Positions 19,923 through 27,618 of a stretch of DNA of 64,000 bases are shown piece by piece. The stretch is from CAIUGU01 sp963819685 (GTDB taxonomy: Bacteria; Pseudomonadota; Gammaproteobacteria; Steroidobacterales; Steroidobacteraceae), in contig CAWFXI010000008.1 of NCBI GenBank assembly GCA_963819685.1, forward strand, positions 124,001-188,000. Direction: 5' to 3'. The translations under genes and the position numbers were made by a program. The notes below the pieces were generated by a model that was not told the origin of the DNA, searched no databases, and worked only from the letters and a program-made list of their open reading frames with translations. Positions within the stretch are counted from its first letter, which is position 1. Each line of letters opens with the position of its first letter.

Positions 19923-20357
19923 ATGAGCATGAGCGTGGGTGGGGATGGCGGAGAGGATGAGGTCATCTCGACCATCAACACCACGCCGCTGGTCGACGTG
20001 ATGCTGGTGTTGTTGATCATCTTTCTGATCACTGTGCCGGTCATCACCCAGACGGTGGCGGTGGAGTTGCCCAACGCTGCGAACATTCCGACGGAAACCA
20101 AGCCGGAAAACATTACGATCGCCGTCGACAAGGAAGGCAAGATCTACTGGAACCTGGCCCAGATGACTTCTACCGACCAGTTGCTTGAGCTGGCGAAGAA
20201 GGCTGCTCTGCAGGTGCCGCAGCCTGAAGTGCATGTGCGTGCGGACAAGGAAGTACGCTATGAGTACGTTGGCCGGGCCATCGTCACCGCGCAGCGCGCC
20301 GGAATACAGAAGGTCGGCTTCATTACGGAGCCGATCAAGGCTACTAACACGCGCTGA
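19923..20357 (+). CDS. exbD: ExbD-family biopolymer transport protein, first copy
   Basis: Single-helix partner of ExbB that carries the proton-relay aspartate. 144 residues. The aspartate is Asp25 in NTTPLVDVMLVLLI, the same position as in E. coli ExbD, followed by a periplasmic domain ending VTAQRAGIQKVGFITEP. Together with the second copy it forms a two-ExbD motor, as known in Xanthomonas-type TonB clusters. Confidence 0.93.
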   Translation: MSMSVGGDGGEDEVISTINTTPLVDVMLVLLIIFLITVPVITQTVAVELPNAANIPTETKPENITIAVDKEGKIYWNLAQMTSTDQLLELAKKAALQVPQPEVHVRADKEVRYEYVGRAIVTAQRAGIQKVGFITEPIKATNTR

Positions 20358-20384
20358 CCTGTCCGAGTACAAGGAGCCTTAATC

Positions 20385-20804
20385 ATGTCAATGAGCGCGG
20401 GATCGGCCGAAGGTGAGCCGATGATGGAAATCAACACGACGCCGCTGATCGACGTCATGTTGGTGCTGCTGATCATGTTCATCATCACGATTCCGGTGAT
20501 GACGCACGCGGTGAAGCTCGATATGCCTCAACCGAATGCGAATCCGCCACCGCAGACAGAAGAGCCGGTGGTGATCGATCTGGAAATCGATTTCGATGGC
20601 ACCATTCTGTGGAACGGAACGCCGACATCCATGAGTTCGCTTGAGTCCTACTTCCGTACCGAGTCGCAGAAGAGTCCCCAACCGGAACTTCATGTCCGGC
20701 CGAATCGCCGCGCCAAGTACGATGTAGTTGCCAATGTCCTTGCTGCGGCGCAGCGGAATGGCATCACTCGCATCGGCTTCGTCGGGAACGAACAGTTCAT
20801 GTAG
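20385..20804 (+). CDS. exbD: ExbD-family biopolymer transport protein, second copy
   Basis: 139-residue paralogue of the preceding gene, with the relay aspartate at Asp23 in NTTPLIDVMLVLLI and the same C-terminal plan (NVLAAAQRNGITRIGFVG). The periplasmic parts of the two copies differ markedly, so they are not a recent duplication. Such second ExbD subunits are known to be needed for only some substrates in Xanthomonas. Confidence 0.93.
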   Translation: MSMSAGSAEGEPMMEINTTPLIDVMLVLLIMFIITIPVMTHAVKLDMPQPNANPPPQTEEPVVIDLEIDFDGTILWNGTPTSMSSLESYFRTESQKSPQPELHVRPNRRAKYDVVANVLAAAQRNGITRIGFVGNEQFM

Positions 20805-20817
20805 AGGTCTTCTGTAA

Positions 20818-20851
20818 CAGTGGCGCTCCAGCAGATTGCTGAGCGCCACTG
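20818..20851 (+). other. strong intercistronic hairpin between exbD and the TPR gene
   Basis: CAGTGGCGCT (20818-20827) pairs perfectly with AGCGCCACTG (20842-20851), and the interior CAGCA/TGCTG extends the stem to about 15 bp with one bulge. No T-run follows, so it looks more like an mRNA processing or stability hairpin, or an attenuator, than a classic terminator. Confidence 0.6.
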
Positions 20852-20881
20852 CTACATTTATCAGCCGCAGTTGAGGCGACT

Positions 20882-22132
20882 ATGATGAGAACAGCTAGAG
20901 CGTTGACCCTTGGTATCAGTCTGGCGTTGGGTGGAGCAATGGCTGCCTCCGCGCTATTACCCGTTGCGGCAATTGCAGGCGAGCCCGCCGCACAAACAAT
21001 CGGGCCGAAGGTTGGCAAGCCGTTGAAGGCCGCCCAGGACGCTACGAAGACCAAAAACTGGACCGAGGCGCTGGCGAAGCTCAAGGAGGCGCAGGCTGTC
21101 GAAGGCAAGACACCCTACGAGGAATACCAGATCAACGAGTTTCTCGCCTACGTCCTGATCAACCAGAAGGATTACGTCGGCGCCGGTGCCGCCTATGACA
21201 AGAACATTGCCTCGGGTCTGGTGCCGCCGGCTGAAATGAACACCAAGCTCAAGGCTGCTTCGCAACTGACGTTCCAGAACAAGCAATATGGCAAGTCCGC
21301 GGAATACCTGACTCGGTATCTGAAAGCAGTGCCTGGCGACACGGATGCGCAGGCGTTGCTTGGGCAGGCGTATTACCTGCAGAAGAACTACAAGCAGGCC
21401 ATCGAAGCCATGAACCCCGCGATCACGGCAGTCGAGCGTCAGGGCAAGAAGCCGGACGAGGACTGGCTGTTGCTGACGATGCGTTGCAACTATGAATTGA
21501 AAGATGACGCCGGCATTGCGACGTCCCTCGAGAAACTGGTGCGTCATTATCCAAAGCCCGAGTACTGGGAAGGATTGCTGACAACGTTGAAGCAAGGCGA
21601 GCATCCGGATCCCCTGACGCTGGGCATTTTCCGGCTGATGCTGGAGACGGGCACCCTGAAGCGCGCCCAGGATTACGTTGAAATGGGCCAGCTCGCCATC
21701 GACGCCGGGGTTCCAGGAGAGGCACAGCGGGTGGTCGAAGCCGGCTTCGCCAACAAGACTCTGGAGAATGCGGACAAGGCCCGCAACGAGCGTTTGCTGG
21801 CCTCTGCCAAGAAGCTCGTGCAGGAAGATCGCGCCACGCTTGCACAGCTGGACAAGGAAGCCCGTGCTTCGGCCAGTGGTCAGGCGGACGTGGCGGTGGG
21901 CGAGGCGTATCTGAGTTACGGCGAGTACGACAAGGCCATCGAAGCGCTGGACCGCGGCATCAAGAAGGGCAACGTGACGCGTCCTGAAGAGGCGCAGATC
22001 AGTCTGGGTATCGCTTACTTGAGAAAGGGCCAGAAGGATCAGGCGCAGGCAGCCTTCAAGGCGGTCAAGGGTGATTCGCAGTGGGCCCGGCTCGCAGGTC
22101 TGTGGTCTCTGCGGGCAGCTTCCGCATCCTGA
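20882..22132 (+). CDS. exported tetratricopeptide-repeat protein of the TonB cluster
   Basis: 416 residues with a Sec signal peptide ending about AAIAG, then helical repeats of TPR type across the chain (for example KNYKQAIEAMNPAI, SYGEYDKAIEALDRGI, and a closing unit LGIAYLRKGQKDQAQAAF). The protein is lysine-rich and has no membrane segment after the signal, so it is probably periplasmic. Its place after exbD-exbD matches TonB clusters of other gammaproteobacteria, where a TPR protein is thought to assist the motor. The exact role is unknown. A good terminator follows. Confidence 0.85.
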   Translation: MMRTARALTLGISLALGGAMAASALLPVAAIAGEPAAQTIGPKVGKPLKAAQDATKTKNWTEALAKLKEAQAVEGKTPYEEYQINEFLAYVLINQKDYVGAGAAYDKNIASGLVPPAEMNTKLKAASQLTFQNKQYGKSAEYLTRYLKAVPGDTDAQALLGQAYYLQKNYKQAIEAMNPAITAVERQGKKPDEDWLLLTMRCNYELKDDAGIATSLEKLVRHYPKPEYWEGLLTTLKQGEHPDPLTLGIFRLMLETGTLKRAQDYVEMGQLAIDAGVPGEAQRVVEAGFANKTLENADKARNERLLASAKKLVQEDRATLAQLDKEARASASGQADVAVGEAYLSYGEYDKAIEALDRGIKKGNVTRPEEAQISLGIAYLRKGQKDQAQAAFKAVKGDSQWARLAGLWSLRAASAS

Positions 22133-22149
22133 CCTGACAATTCCGTATC

Positions 22150-22190
22150 AAAAAGGCCCGCGTCTGGCTGACCGCCGCGCGGGCTTTTTC
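22150..22190 (+). terminator. Rho-independent terminator after the TonB-ExbBD-TPR cluster
   Basis: GCCCGCG (22156-22162) pairs with CGCGGGC (22178-22184) around a 15-base loop, preceded by an A-run and followed by TTTTTCTTTTT. It lies 18 bp after the TPR stop codon. Confidence 0.9.
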
Positions 22191-22212
22191 TTTTTCCGTT
22201 AGTCTTGGGACT

Positions 22213-23256
22213 ATGGCTGAATTCAAAGGCATTCCCATCGTCGACTCCGAGGCCCCGGGGGGGCGATCGCGGCCCGTCCCGAGCGGAGCCAAGTACCAGA
22301 CTGCACAGGGCTTTTCCGCCATCAAGGACGGCGTCAAGGCGTCTGCCGGCGCAGCCTCGTTCGTGCCCGGACGCAAACCGGAGTGGTTGCGGTCACAGCT
22401 CCCTGCCGGGCAACGATTCGACGCGGTACGCGACGTCGTTCATGAACACCGGCTGGCCACCGTGTGTGAAGAAGCGAAGTGCCCGAACATCGGCGAATGC
22501 TGGAACGCCGGCACCGCCACATTGATGCTGATGGGCGCTGTGTGTACGCGGGCCTGCCGTTTCTGCGCCGTCGATACCGGCAATCCCCGTGGCTGGCTCG
22601 ACGCAGATGAACCGCGGCACACCGCCCAGACCGTCAAGCTGATGCGCCTCAAGTACGTCGTGCTGACTTCGGTTAATCGTGATGATCTTGACGACGGCGG
22701 TGCCGGTCACTTTGCCGACTGTGTCCGCGAGATCCGGGCACTGAATCCGGGAACCGCCGTCGAAGCGCTGACTCCTGATTTCCAGGGCAACCTGCGCGAC
22801 GTGGAAACGGTTGTAGACAGCGGCCTCGACGTGTTTGCCCAGAACGTCGAAACCGTTCGCCGCCTGACCCATCCGGTGCGGGATCCTCGAGCCGGCTATG
22901 ACCAGACCCTTGCAGTGCTGGCTCATGCCAAGCGGCACCGTCCAGGTGTGCTGACAAAGACCAGCCTCATGCTCGGACTGGGCGAGACGGATGCTGAAAT
23001 CATGCAGACGATGGATGATCTGCGGCAGGTCCAGGTCGACATTCTGACCCTCGGCCAGTATCTCCAGCCGACCCGGAACCATCTGGCCATAGAACGCTGG
23101 GTGACGCCCCAGGAGTTCGAGACGTATCGGCAATGGGCCTTGGGCAAGGGTTTCCGTGAGTGCGTCTCCGGTCCCCTGGTACGTTCCAGCTACAGGGCCG
23201 AACAGGCGCTACAGGGCAACAACGTGGGGCTGGACATTGAAGGGTGGCGACAGTGA
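22213..23256 (+). CDS. lipA: lipoyl synthase
   Basis: Radical-SAM enzyme that inserts two sulfurs into protein-bound octanoyl groups. 347 residues. Both iron-sulfur clusters are visible: the auxiliary cluster Cys85, Cys90 and Cys96 (CEEAKCPNIGEC) and the radical-SAM cluster Cys111, Cys115 and Cys118 (CTRACRFC). The C-terminal RSSYRAE supplies the serine ligand of the auxiliary cluster. Starts just after the terminator and precedes lipB, a lipA-lipB order reversed from E. coli. Confidence 0.97.
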   Translation: MAEFKGIPIVDSEAPGGRSRPVPSGAKYQTAQGFSAIKDGVKASAGAASFVPGRKPEWLRSQLPAGQRFDAVRDVVHEHRLATVCEEAKCPNIGECWNAGTATLMLMGAVCTRACRFCAVDTGNPRGWLDADEPRHTAQTVKLMRLKYVVLTSVNRDDLDDGGAGHFADCVREIRALNPGTAVEALTPDFQGNLRDVETVVDSGLDVFAQNVETVRRLTHPVRDPRAGYDQTLAVLAHAKRHRPGVLTKTSLMLGLGETDAEIMQTMDDLRQVQVDILTLGQYLQPTRNHLAIERWVTPQEFETYRQWALGKGFRECVSGPLVRSSYRAEQALQGNNVGLDIEGWRQ

Positions 23257-23391
23257 ACCGATGCGTTCAATGCGGCAGCTGCGGCACTGAGCTGAACATC
23301 AATTCGCCTCTGCCACTATCCCTGTCCCCTGTCCCCGTCCCCTTCGCTGCGTTGGCTCGGCCGGGTTCCCTATGAGCCTACCTGGCGTGCG

Positions 23392-23967
23392 ATGCAGGAG
23401 TTCAACCAGTCCCGCACGCCCTCTACCCCTGATGAGATCTGGTTTCTCGAGCACGATCCTGTCTTTACGCTCGGACTGAACGGGCGTCGCGAGCACGTTC
23501 TGGCGGCCGGCGACATTCCCGTCATCAATACCGATCGTGGAGGCCAGGTGACTTACCACGGACCCGGGCAGCTCGTCGTCTACCCGTTGCTGGACCTCAA
23601 ACGCTACAACTTCGGTGTACGGGACCTGGTGCTGTGGCTGGAGAACGCGACAATCGCCGCAGCAGCCCGCTGGGGCATCGAAGCCGCTGGTCGCCGAGAT
23701 GCACCTGGTGTCTATGTAGCGGGTGCAAAGCTTGCGAGTCTGGGCCTGCGGATCAAACAAGGCGGCAGCTACCACGGTCTGGCGCTCAACGTGGCGCTCG
23801 ATCTCGAGCCGTTCCAGCGGATCAATCCGTGTGGCTATGTGGGGCTGCAGGTGACGCAGCTCAGTGCACTGGGCGGACCTGCGGATCTGAAGGTGGTCGC
23901 CAAGGCGCTGGCTGAAGAACTTCTAACCGGACTCGGGAGCAAGAGCGAAGCGATTTCTGGTCTGTAG
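23392..23967 (+). CDS. lipB: octanoyl-[ACP]:protein octanoyltransferase LipB
   Basis: Transfers octanoate from acyl carrier protein to lipoyl domains, supplying LipA. From the first ATG (23392) there are 191 residues with DRGGQVTYHGPGQLVVYPLLDL, the catalytic lysine in GAKLASLGLRI (Lys113 here) and the catalytic cysteine in NPCGYV (Cys147 here). Family homology clearly begins earlier: the same frame upstream reads LRWLGRVPYEPTWRA from about 23347, but there is no ATG, GTG or TTG between that point and the stop upstream. Either CTG/ATT is used or a base is wrong in the repetitive CTGTCCC stretch just before it. Confidence 0.92.
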   Translation: MQEFNQSRTPSTPDEIWFLEHDPVFTLGLNGRREHVLAAGDIPVINTDRGGQVTYHGPGQLVVYPLLDLKRYNFGVRDLVLWLENATIAAAARWGIEAAGRRDAPGVYVAGAKLASLGLRIKQGGSYHGLALNVALDLEPFQRINPCGYVGLQVTQLSALGGPADLKVVAKALAEELLTGLGSKSEAISGL

Positions 23968-23971
23968 CTTT

Positions 23972-24144
23972 GGGTTCGAGTCCGGAAGGGTTTTCGAGAA
24001 CGCGCAAGAACATCTGCTGGAGCCTACATGGACGAGTGGACTCCTGTCCACACGGTTTCGAAAACATGTTTCGCGGAAGCCCACATCGCCATGTACTCGA
24101 CAGGCTCTGTTTTGCGGTTTGAAAATCCTTCCGGACTCGAACCC
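23972..24144. repeat. 173-bp near-palindrome between convergent lipB and ybeD
   Basis: The outer 24-base arms (23972-23995 and 24121-24144) match in 23 of 24 positions when one is reverse-complemented; each begins GGGTTCGAGTCCGG. The inner halves are also related in inverted orientation: GAGCCTACATGGACGAGTGG on the left, GAGCCT...ACATGGCGATGTGG on the right strand. A GTGGAC/GTCCAC hairpin (24036-24051) and a CGAAAACATGTTTCG near-palindrome sit at the centre. It could act as a two-way terminator. The GGTTCGAGTCC arm resembles a tRNA T-loop, but no cloverleaf can be built. Confidence 0.8.
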
Positions 24145-24162
24145 GCAAACTTCAAAGGCATC

Positions 24163-24426
24163 TCAGAGAACGATCAGTACTCTCTCGCAGGACGTGAGTT
24201 CACGGTATAGATCGTCGAGCTGCGCCTTGCTGGTGGCGCGGATCGTGTAGGTGAGTCCAAGGTAGTTGCCATCCCGGCTTGGTCGTTCTTCGATGCGCGA
24301 CACATCGATTTCCCCCGCATGTTTGCTGATGATGCCGAGGACCAGACTACGGAAGTCGTCGGTCGGCCGACCCATCACCTTGAGGGGGAAGTCGCACGGA
24401 AATTCGAAAAGCGTATCTGCAGCCAT
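24163..24426 (-). CDS. ybeD: YbeD family (DUF493) protein
   Basis: 87-residue ACT-like small protein, usually next to lipB and suspected of a regulatory role in lipoate metabolism. It starts MAADTLFEFPCDFPLKVMG and has the family middle DVSRIEERPSRDGNYLGLTYTI and end LDDLYRELTSCERVLIVL. The ATG overlaps the dat stop by one base (TGATG). The order dacA-dat-ybeD facing lipB is common in related gammaproteobacteria. Confidence 0.93.
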   Translation of the reverse strand: MAADTLFEFPCDFPLKVMGRPTDDFRSLVLGIISKHAGEIDVSRIEERPSRDGNYLGLTYTIRATSKAQLDDLYRELTSCERVLIVL

Positions 24427-25304
24427 CACTGTGAAGTCACGGGAGTGGAGCGCAAACGCTGCCGAAGTGAATCGAACAATGCCGTCATCTTCTCCCATAG
24501 CGGGCCGGGACGGCCACTGCCCACTGCCACGCCATCCAGTTTCGTAACCGGCAATACGTCGCGGGTGGCGGCGGCAATCCAGATCTCCTCGGCCCTGCGC
24601 AGGTCTGCAACGGAAATTCGCTCGACATGGCAATTCAGCGCGTCTCTTGCGAGTTCGAGTACGACGTCGCGGGTGGTGCCGGGCAGAATGTGGTGGCTGT
24701 CAGGCGGAGTCGTAAGCCTGCCATCGATGACGGCAAACACCGACGTCGAGGCTCCCTCGAGGACTTCACCGTTGCGCACGATGATGGCTTCATTGGCACC
24801 GGCGTCCTGCGCGTCCTGCTTGATCAGTACATTCGCGAGCAGGGCGATCGATTTGATATCGCAGCGCCCCCAGCGAAAATCCTCGACGGTAACCGCACTG
24901 ACGCCCTGACGGATGATTTCATCCGTGAGCACTGGTAGCGGCGAAGCCATGGCAAACACGGTAGGTCGCACGTCCGCGGGAAACGCGTGATTGCGTCCGT
25001 ATTCCATGCCCCGCGTCACCTGGACATAGACATACATGTCCGTGCCGCCGTTGCGCGCAATCAGTTGCTCCAGAATGGCCAGCCATTCCGCATGGCTGTG
25101 CGGTGAGGCGAGTCGGATCTCGTGCAGGCTGCGGTCGAGGCGCCTGAAATGCTCACGAAAGCGGAAGGGCCTTCCTGCGAACACCGGCAGGACTTCATAG
25201 ACGCCATCAGCAAACAGGAAACCGCGGTCGAGCGGCGAGATGCGTGCCTCTGCCAATGGTTCGAAGGAACCATTGAGATAGCAGATGGGTAGGGGTGCAG
25301 CCAT
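24426..25304 (-). CDS. dat: D-amino acid aminotransferase (class IV)
   Basis: PLP enzyme of fold type IV, probably interconverting D-alanine and D-glutamate or 2-oxo acids. 292 residues. The PLP lysine is Lys151 in CDIKSIALLANVL, and the cofactor-binding region NEAIIVRNGEVLEGASTSVF follows. The closest alternative is a branched-chain aminotransferase, but the short length and the position between dacA and ybeD favour D-alanine transaminase. It would supply D-amino acids for the wall-building genes downstream on this strand. Confidence 0.9.
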   Translation of the reverse strand: MAAPLPICYLNGSFEPLAEARISPLDRGFLFADGVYEVLPVFAGRPFRFREHFRRLDRSLHEIRLASPHSHAEWLAILEQLIARNGGTDMYVYVQVTRGMEYGRNHAFPADVRPTVFAMASPLPVLTDEIIRQGVSAVTVEDFRWGRCDIKSIALLANVLIKQDAQDAGANEAIIVRNGEVLEGASTSVFAVIDGRLTTPPDSHHILPGTTRDVVLELARDALNCHVERISVADLRRAEEIWIAAATRDVLPVTKLDGVAVGSGRPGPLWEKMTALFDSLRQRLRSTPVTSQ

Positions 25305-25374
25305 GCAGACAGGGGATAGGGTAGATATCTACCTGTCAAGTCCTGAGCCTGGAGCCTGCAGCCTAGTCTCCACT
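25305..25374. repeat. dacA-dat spacer with nested inverted repeats
   Basis: The 70-bp spacer holds the perfect palindrome GTAGATATCTAC (25321-25332), enclosed by GACAGG and CCTGTC, and then a run of the word AGCCTG in slightly varied copies (GAGCCTGGAGCCTGCAGCCT). It could form an intercistronic hairpin. Confidence 0.5.
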
Positions 25375-26607
25375 CTATTCAAACCACATTTTCGCGCTGT
25401 CGGCCAGTCGGCCGAAAAAGCCTGCTTCGGCCACCTCGGTTGTCGGATATAGCGGCCAGGTTCCCAGTTCCTTGCCATCCAGGGACAGGCGGATCTTGCC
25501 AGCCTCCATGTCACGGGTCAGGGGTGCAACCAGCGATACGGGCACTTCGAGACTTGCATTGATGTTCGCGACCTGTCCGCGGGGCACCGTCAGCAGCACA
25601 TTGGCAGCCGGCGCCAATGCAACCGTATCTGACTTGCCCTTCCAGACCCTGGTATTGGCAAGCACTTCACCAGCCGCATAGAACTGATGTGACTCGAAGA
25701 AGCCAAAACCGTAGTTGAGCAGCGCCGCGCTGCCGTCCTCGCGGGCCTTGATCGAGGGGGCGCCCATGATGACCGCCACGACGCGCATCCCGTTGCGCTC
25801 TGCCGAAGTCACCAGGCAGTAGCCTGCGGCCTCGGTATGCCCGGTCTTCAGGCCGTCAACGGTCGGATCCCGGGCCAGCAGTCCGTTGCGATTGTGCTGC
25901 TTGATGCCGTTGTAGGTGAATTCGCGTTCCGCGAAGTAGTGGTAGTACTGCGGGAAATCCCGCACGAGCCCCTGGGCCAGCAGGCTCATGTCGCGTGGAG
26001 TCGTGTATTCGTTCGGTGCAGGCAGGCCCGTGGCGTTTTCGTAATTCGTGCCGGTCATGCCGAGACGTTTGGCGTATTCGTTCATCAGATGCGCGAAGGT
26101 TTCTTCGCTGCCGGCTACGCGTTCGGCCAGAGCGATGCTCGCGTCGTTGCCGGACTGGATGATCATCCCCTTGAGCAGGATCTCGACGGGGACCTGGGAG
26201 CCGATCGGCAGAAAGCTCGTGGAGCCATCGGTACCGGCGCCGCCGACACGCCACGCATGTTCCGAAATGGTCGCCATGTCCTCGAGGCGCATCTTGCCGG
26301 CGCGCAGCGCATCGAACACGGCATACGCCGTCATCAGTTTCGTGAGGCTGGCGGGTTCCATCCGCTCATTTTCGTTCGCCGCCGCCAGCGTCTGCCCGCT
26401 CGCAAAGTCGAGCAGAACGAAGCCTCGTCCATCGACGCGTGGCGGAGGAGGAATCGGCGTTGCGGGTGGCGCGGGAAGGCTCGGTACTGCCGACGTGGCT
26501 GCAGCAGCAGGTGCAGATGCCGCGGTGTCCGGTGCCGGGACGTCGTCCTTGCCACAAGCACCAAGAATCAGCGCACCACAGGTCAGCAGCAGTAAACGAT
26601 GAATCAT
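25375..26607 (-). CDS. dacA: D-alanyl-D-alanine carboxypeptidase (PBP5/6 family) with lipoprotein signal
   Basis: Trims the terminal D-Ala of peptidoglycan stem peptides. Motifs: Ser87-x-x-Lys90 (SLTK), SGN at 152-154 and KTG at 254-256, followed by the PBP5-specific C-terminal beta domain and a closing amphipathic tail (AGFFGRLADSAKMWFE). The start at 26607 (MIHRLLLL) gives a signal ending LGAC with Cys18, a lipobox, and an Ala/Pro-rich linker to residue 58. Most PBP5 proteins have a plain signal peptide, so dual anchoring by lipid and C-terminal helix is possible. The frame is open further upstream only by reading the repeat copy. Confidence 0.94.
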   Translation of the reverse strand: MIHRLLLLTCGALILGACGKDDVPAPDTAASAPAAAATSAVPSLPAPPATPIPPPPRVDGRGFVLLDFASGQTLAAANENERMEPASLTKLMTAYAVFDALRAGKMRLEDMATISEHAWRVGGAGTDGSTSFLPIGSQVPVEILLKGMIIQSGNDASIALAERVAGSEETFAHLMNEYAKRLGMTGTNYENATGLPAPNEYTTPRDMSLLAQGLVRDFPQYYHYFAEREFTYNGIKQHNRNGLLARDPTVDGLKTGHTEAAGYCLVTSAERNGMRVVAVIMGAPSIKAREDGSAALLNYGFGFFESHQFYAAGEVLANTRVWKGKSDTVALAPAANVLLTVPRGQVANINASLEVPVSLVAPLTRDMEAGKIRLSLDGKELGTWPLYPTTEVAEAGFFGRLADSAKMWFE

Positions 26608-26650
26608 CGCGAGCAATCTCCGAATAGGGGCGCAGCGAAACAAGGCGCGA

Positions 26651-26820
26651 ATTCTAACAGGTTGATGCAAAAGTCTGTCCGTGCCTTTTGCATCTGGATC
26701 CAGCGAAAAAGTGTGGTTTTTACTGGCTCCCGAAATCAATGAGCTGGAACTCATCGATAGCCCAAGTCGTCCGTGACTCGGGGTATCAGGGTGCTCCAAA
26801 GTGATTCGGATCACCCTGCA
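26651..26820 (+). repeat. dispersed multi-hairpin element, copy C
   Basis: Third copy of the element, between rlpA and dacA. The first hairpin (ATGCAAAAG/CTTTTGCAT with loop TCTGTCCGTGC) is identical to copy A over more than 40 bp. The central stem is GGATCCAG...CTGGCTCC, the next GAAATCAATGAG...CTCATCGATAG, then AGTC...GACT, and last CAGGGTG...CACCCTG. The left flank ATTCTA is shared with copy A, but no matching right flank is seen here. Confidence 0.85.
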
Positions 26821-26823
26821 CAC

Positions 26824-27618
26824 TCACTCCGTCGCGAGACGGGCGTCTTCGATTCCCAGCTTCCTGAGTCGCGCGACTGCCTGATCAAACTCAGCTACGC
26901 CTGGCACAGGACCGATGCGTACGCGGTACAGGGTGCGTCCGTCGACCGCATCACGCCGCACGAATGCTTCGGTGTAGCCTTCCATCTTGAGCCTTGCTGC
27001 CAGGCGGGCCGCATTCGCCTCCTCACCGAAAGCGCCGGCCTGCACAAACAGTCGACTCGGGGCCGCTGGAGGCGTTGCACGACTGTCGCCACCCGGCGTC
27101 AGTGCCTGCACTTCAACCAGGGCAGTGCCATCCTTCAGCATGTCGAGCTTTGCTGCAGCGGTGTAAGACAGATCGATAATGCGACCGTCCTTGAACGGGC
27201 CCCTGTCGTTGATGCGCACGACCACTGAACGGCCATTGCGCAGATTGGTGACGCGGACATAGGCGGGAAGCGGCAGCGTCTTGTGAGCGCCGGTCATCGC
27301 GTACATGTCGTACGACTCGCCGTTGGACGTCCGCTCTGCGTGAAATCCCGGGCCATACCACGAGGCTACGCCGCGCTCCAGATAGCCGTCGGCAGTGCCG
27401 AGGACGAAGTAGCGCTTGCCATAGACTTCGTAAAAGGTCGGATTGCCTTTGGCAGACCTGGGCTCCGCGCGAGGCACCGCATCCGGCATCGCGGCGGTGT
27501 CGGGAGGTGGCTGAGTGGGTCGTGGTTGAGGCTTCTGTGGGGCGCCAACGCAACCGAAGAGCACCAACGCAAAGAGGCACGCGATACCGGTGCGAAGGAC
27601 GGTTCTAATGCTCGTCAT
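26824..27618 (-). CDS. rlpA: RlpA-like septal-ring lytic transglycosylase lipoprotein
   Basis: Outer-membrane lipoprotein that cuts glycan strands lacking stem peptides. It starts at 27618 (MTSIRTVLRTG); the lipobox LFGC puts Cys23 at the mature N-terminus, followed by a Pro-rich spacer. The double-psi beta-barrel domain contains GVASWYGPGFHAERTSNGE and VRINDRGPFKDGRIIDLS (catalytic Asp and surrounding residues). The C-terminus is a SPOR domain (from about residue 185) that binds denuded glycan. Its start overlaps the mltB stop by 14 bases. Confidence 0.95.
   Translation of the reverse strand: MTSIRTVLRTGIACLFALVLFGCVGAPQKPQPRPTQPPPDTAAMPDAVPRAEPRSAKGNPTFYEVYGKRYFVLGTADGYLERGVASWYGPGFHAERTSNGESYDMYAMTGAHKTLPLPAYVRVTNLRNGRSVVVRINDRGPFKDGRIIDLSYTAAAKLDMLKDGTALVEVQALTPGGDSRATPPAAPSRLFVQAGAFGEEANAARLAARLKMEGYTEAFVRRDAVDGRTLYRVRIGPVPGVAEFDQAVARLRKLGIEDARLATE

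Noticed and set aside
23972..24144. Possible tRNA gene from GGGTTCGAGTCC
   Set aside because: No acceptor stem, D arm or anticodon arm can be placed on either strand; the motif is part of an inverted repeat.
26651..26823. N-terminal extension of DacA through repeat copy C
   Set aside because: The codons are repeat sequence, and the lipoprotein signal begins at 26607.
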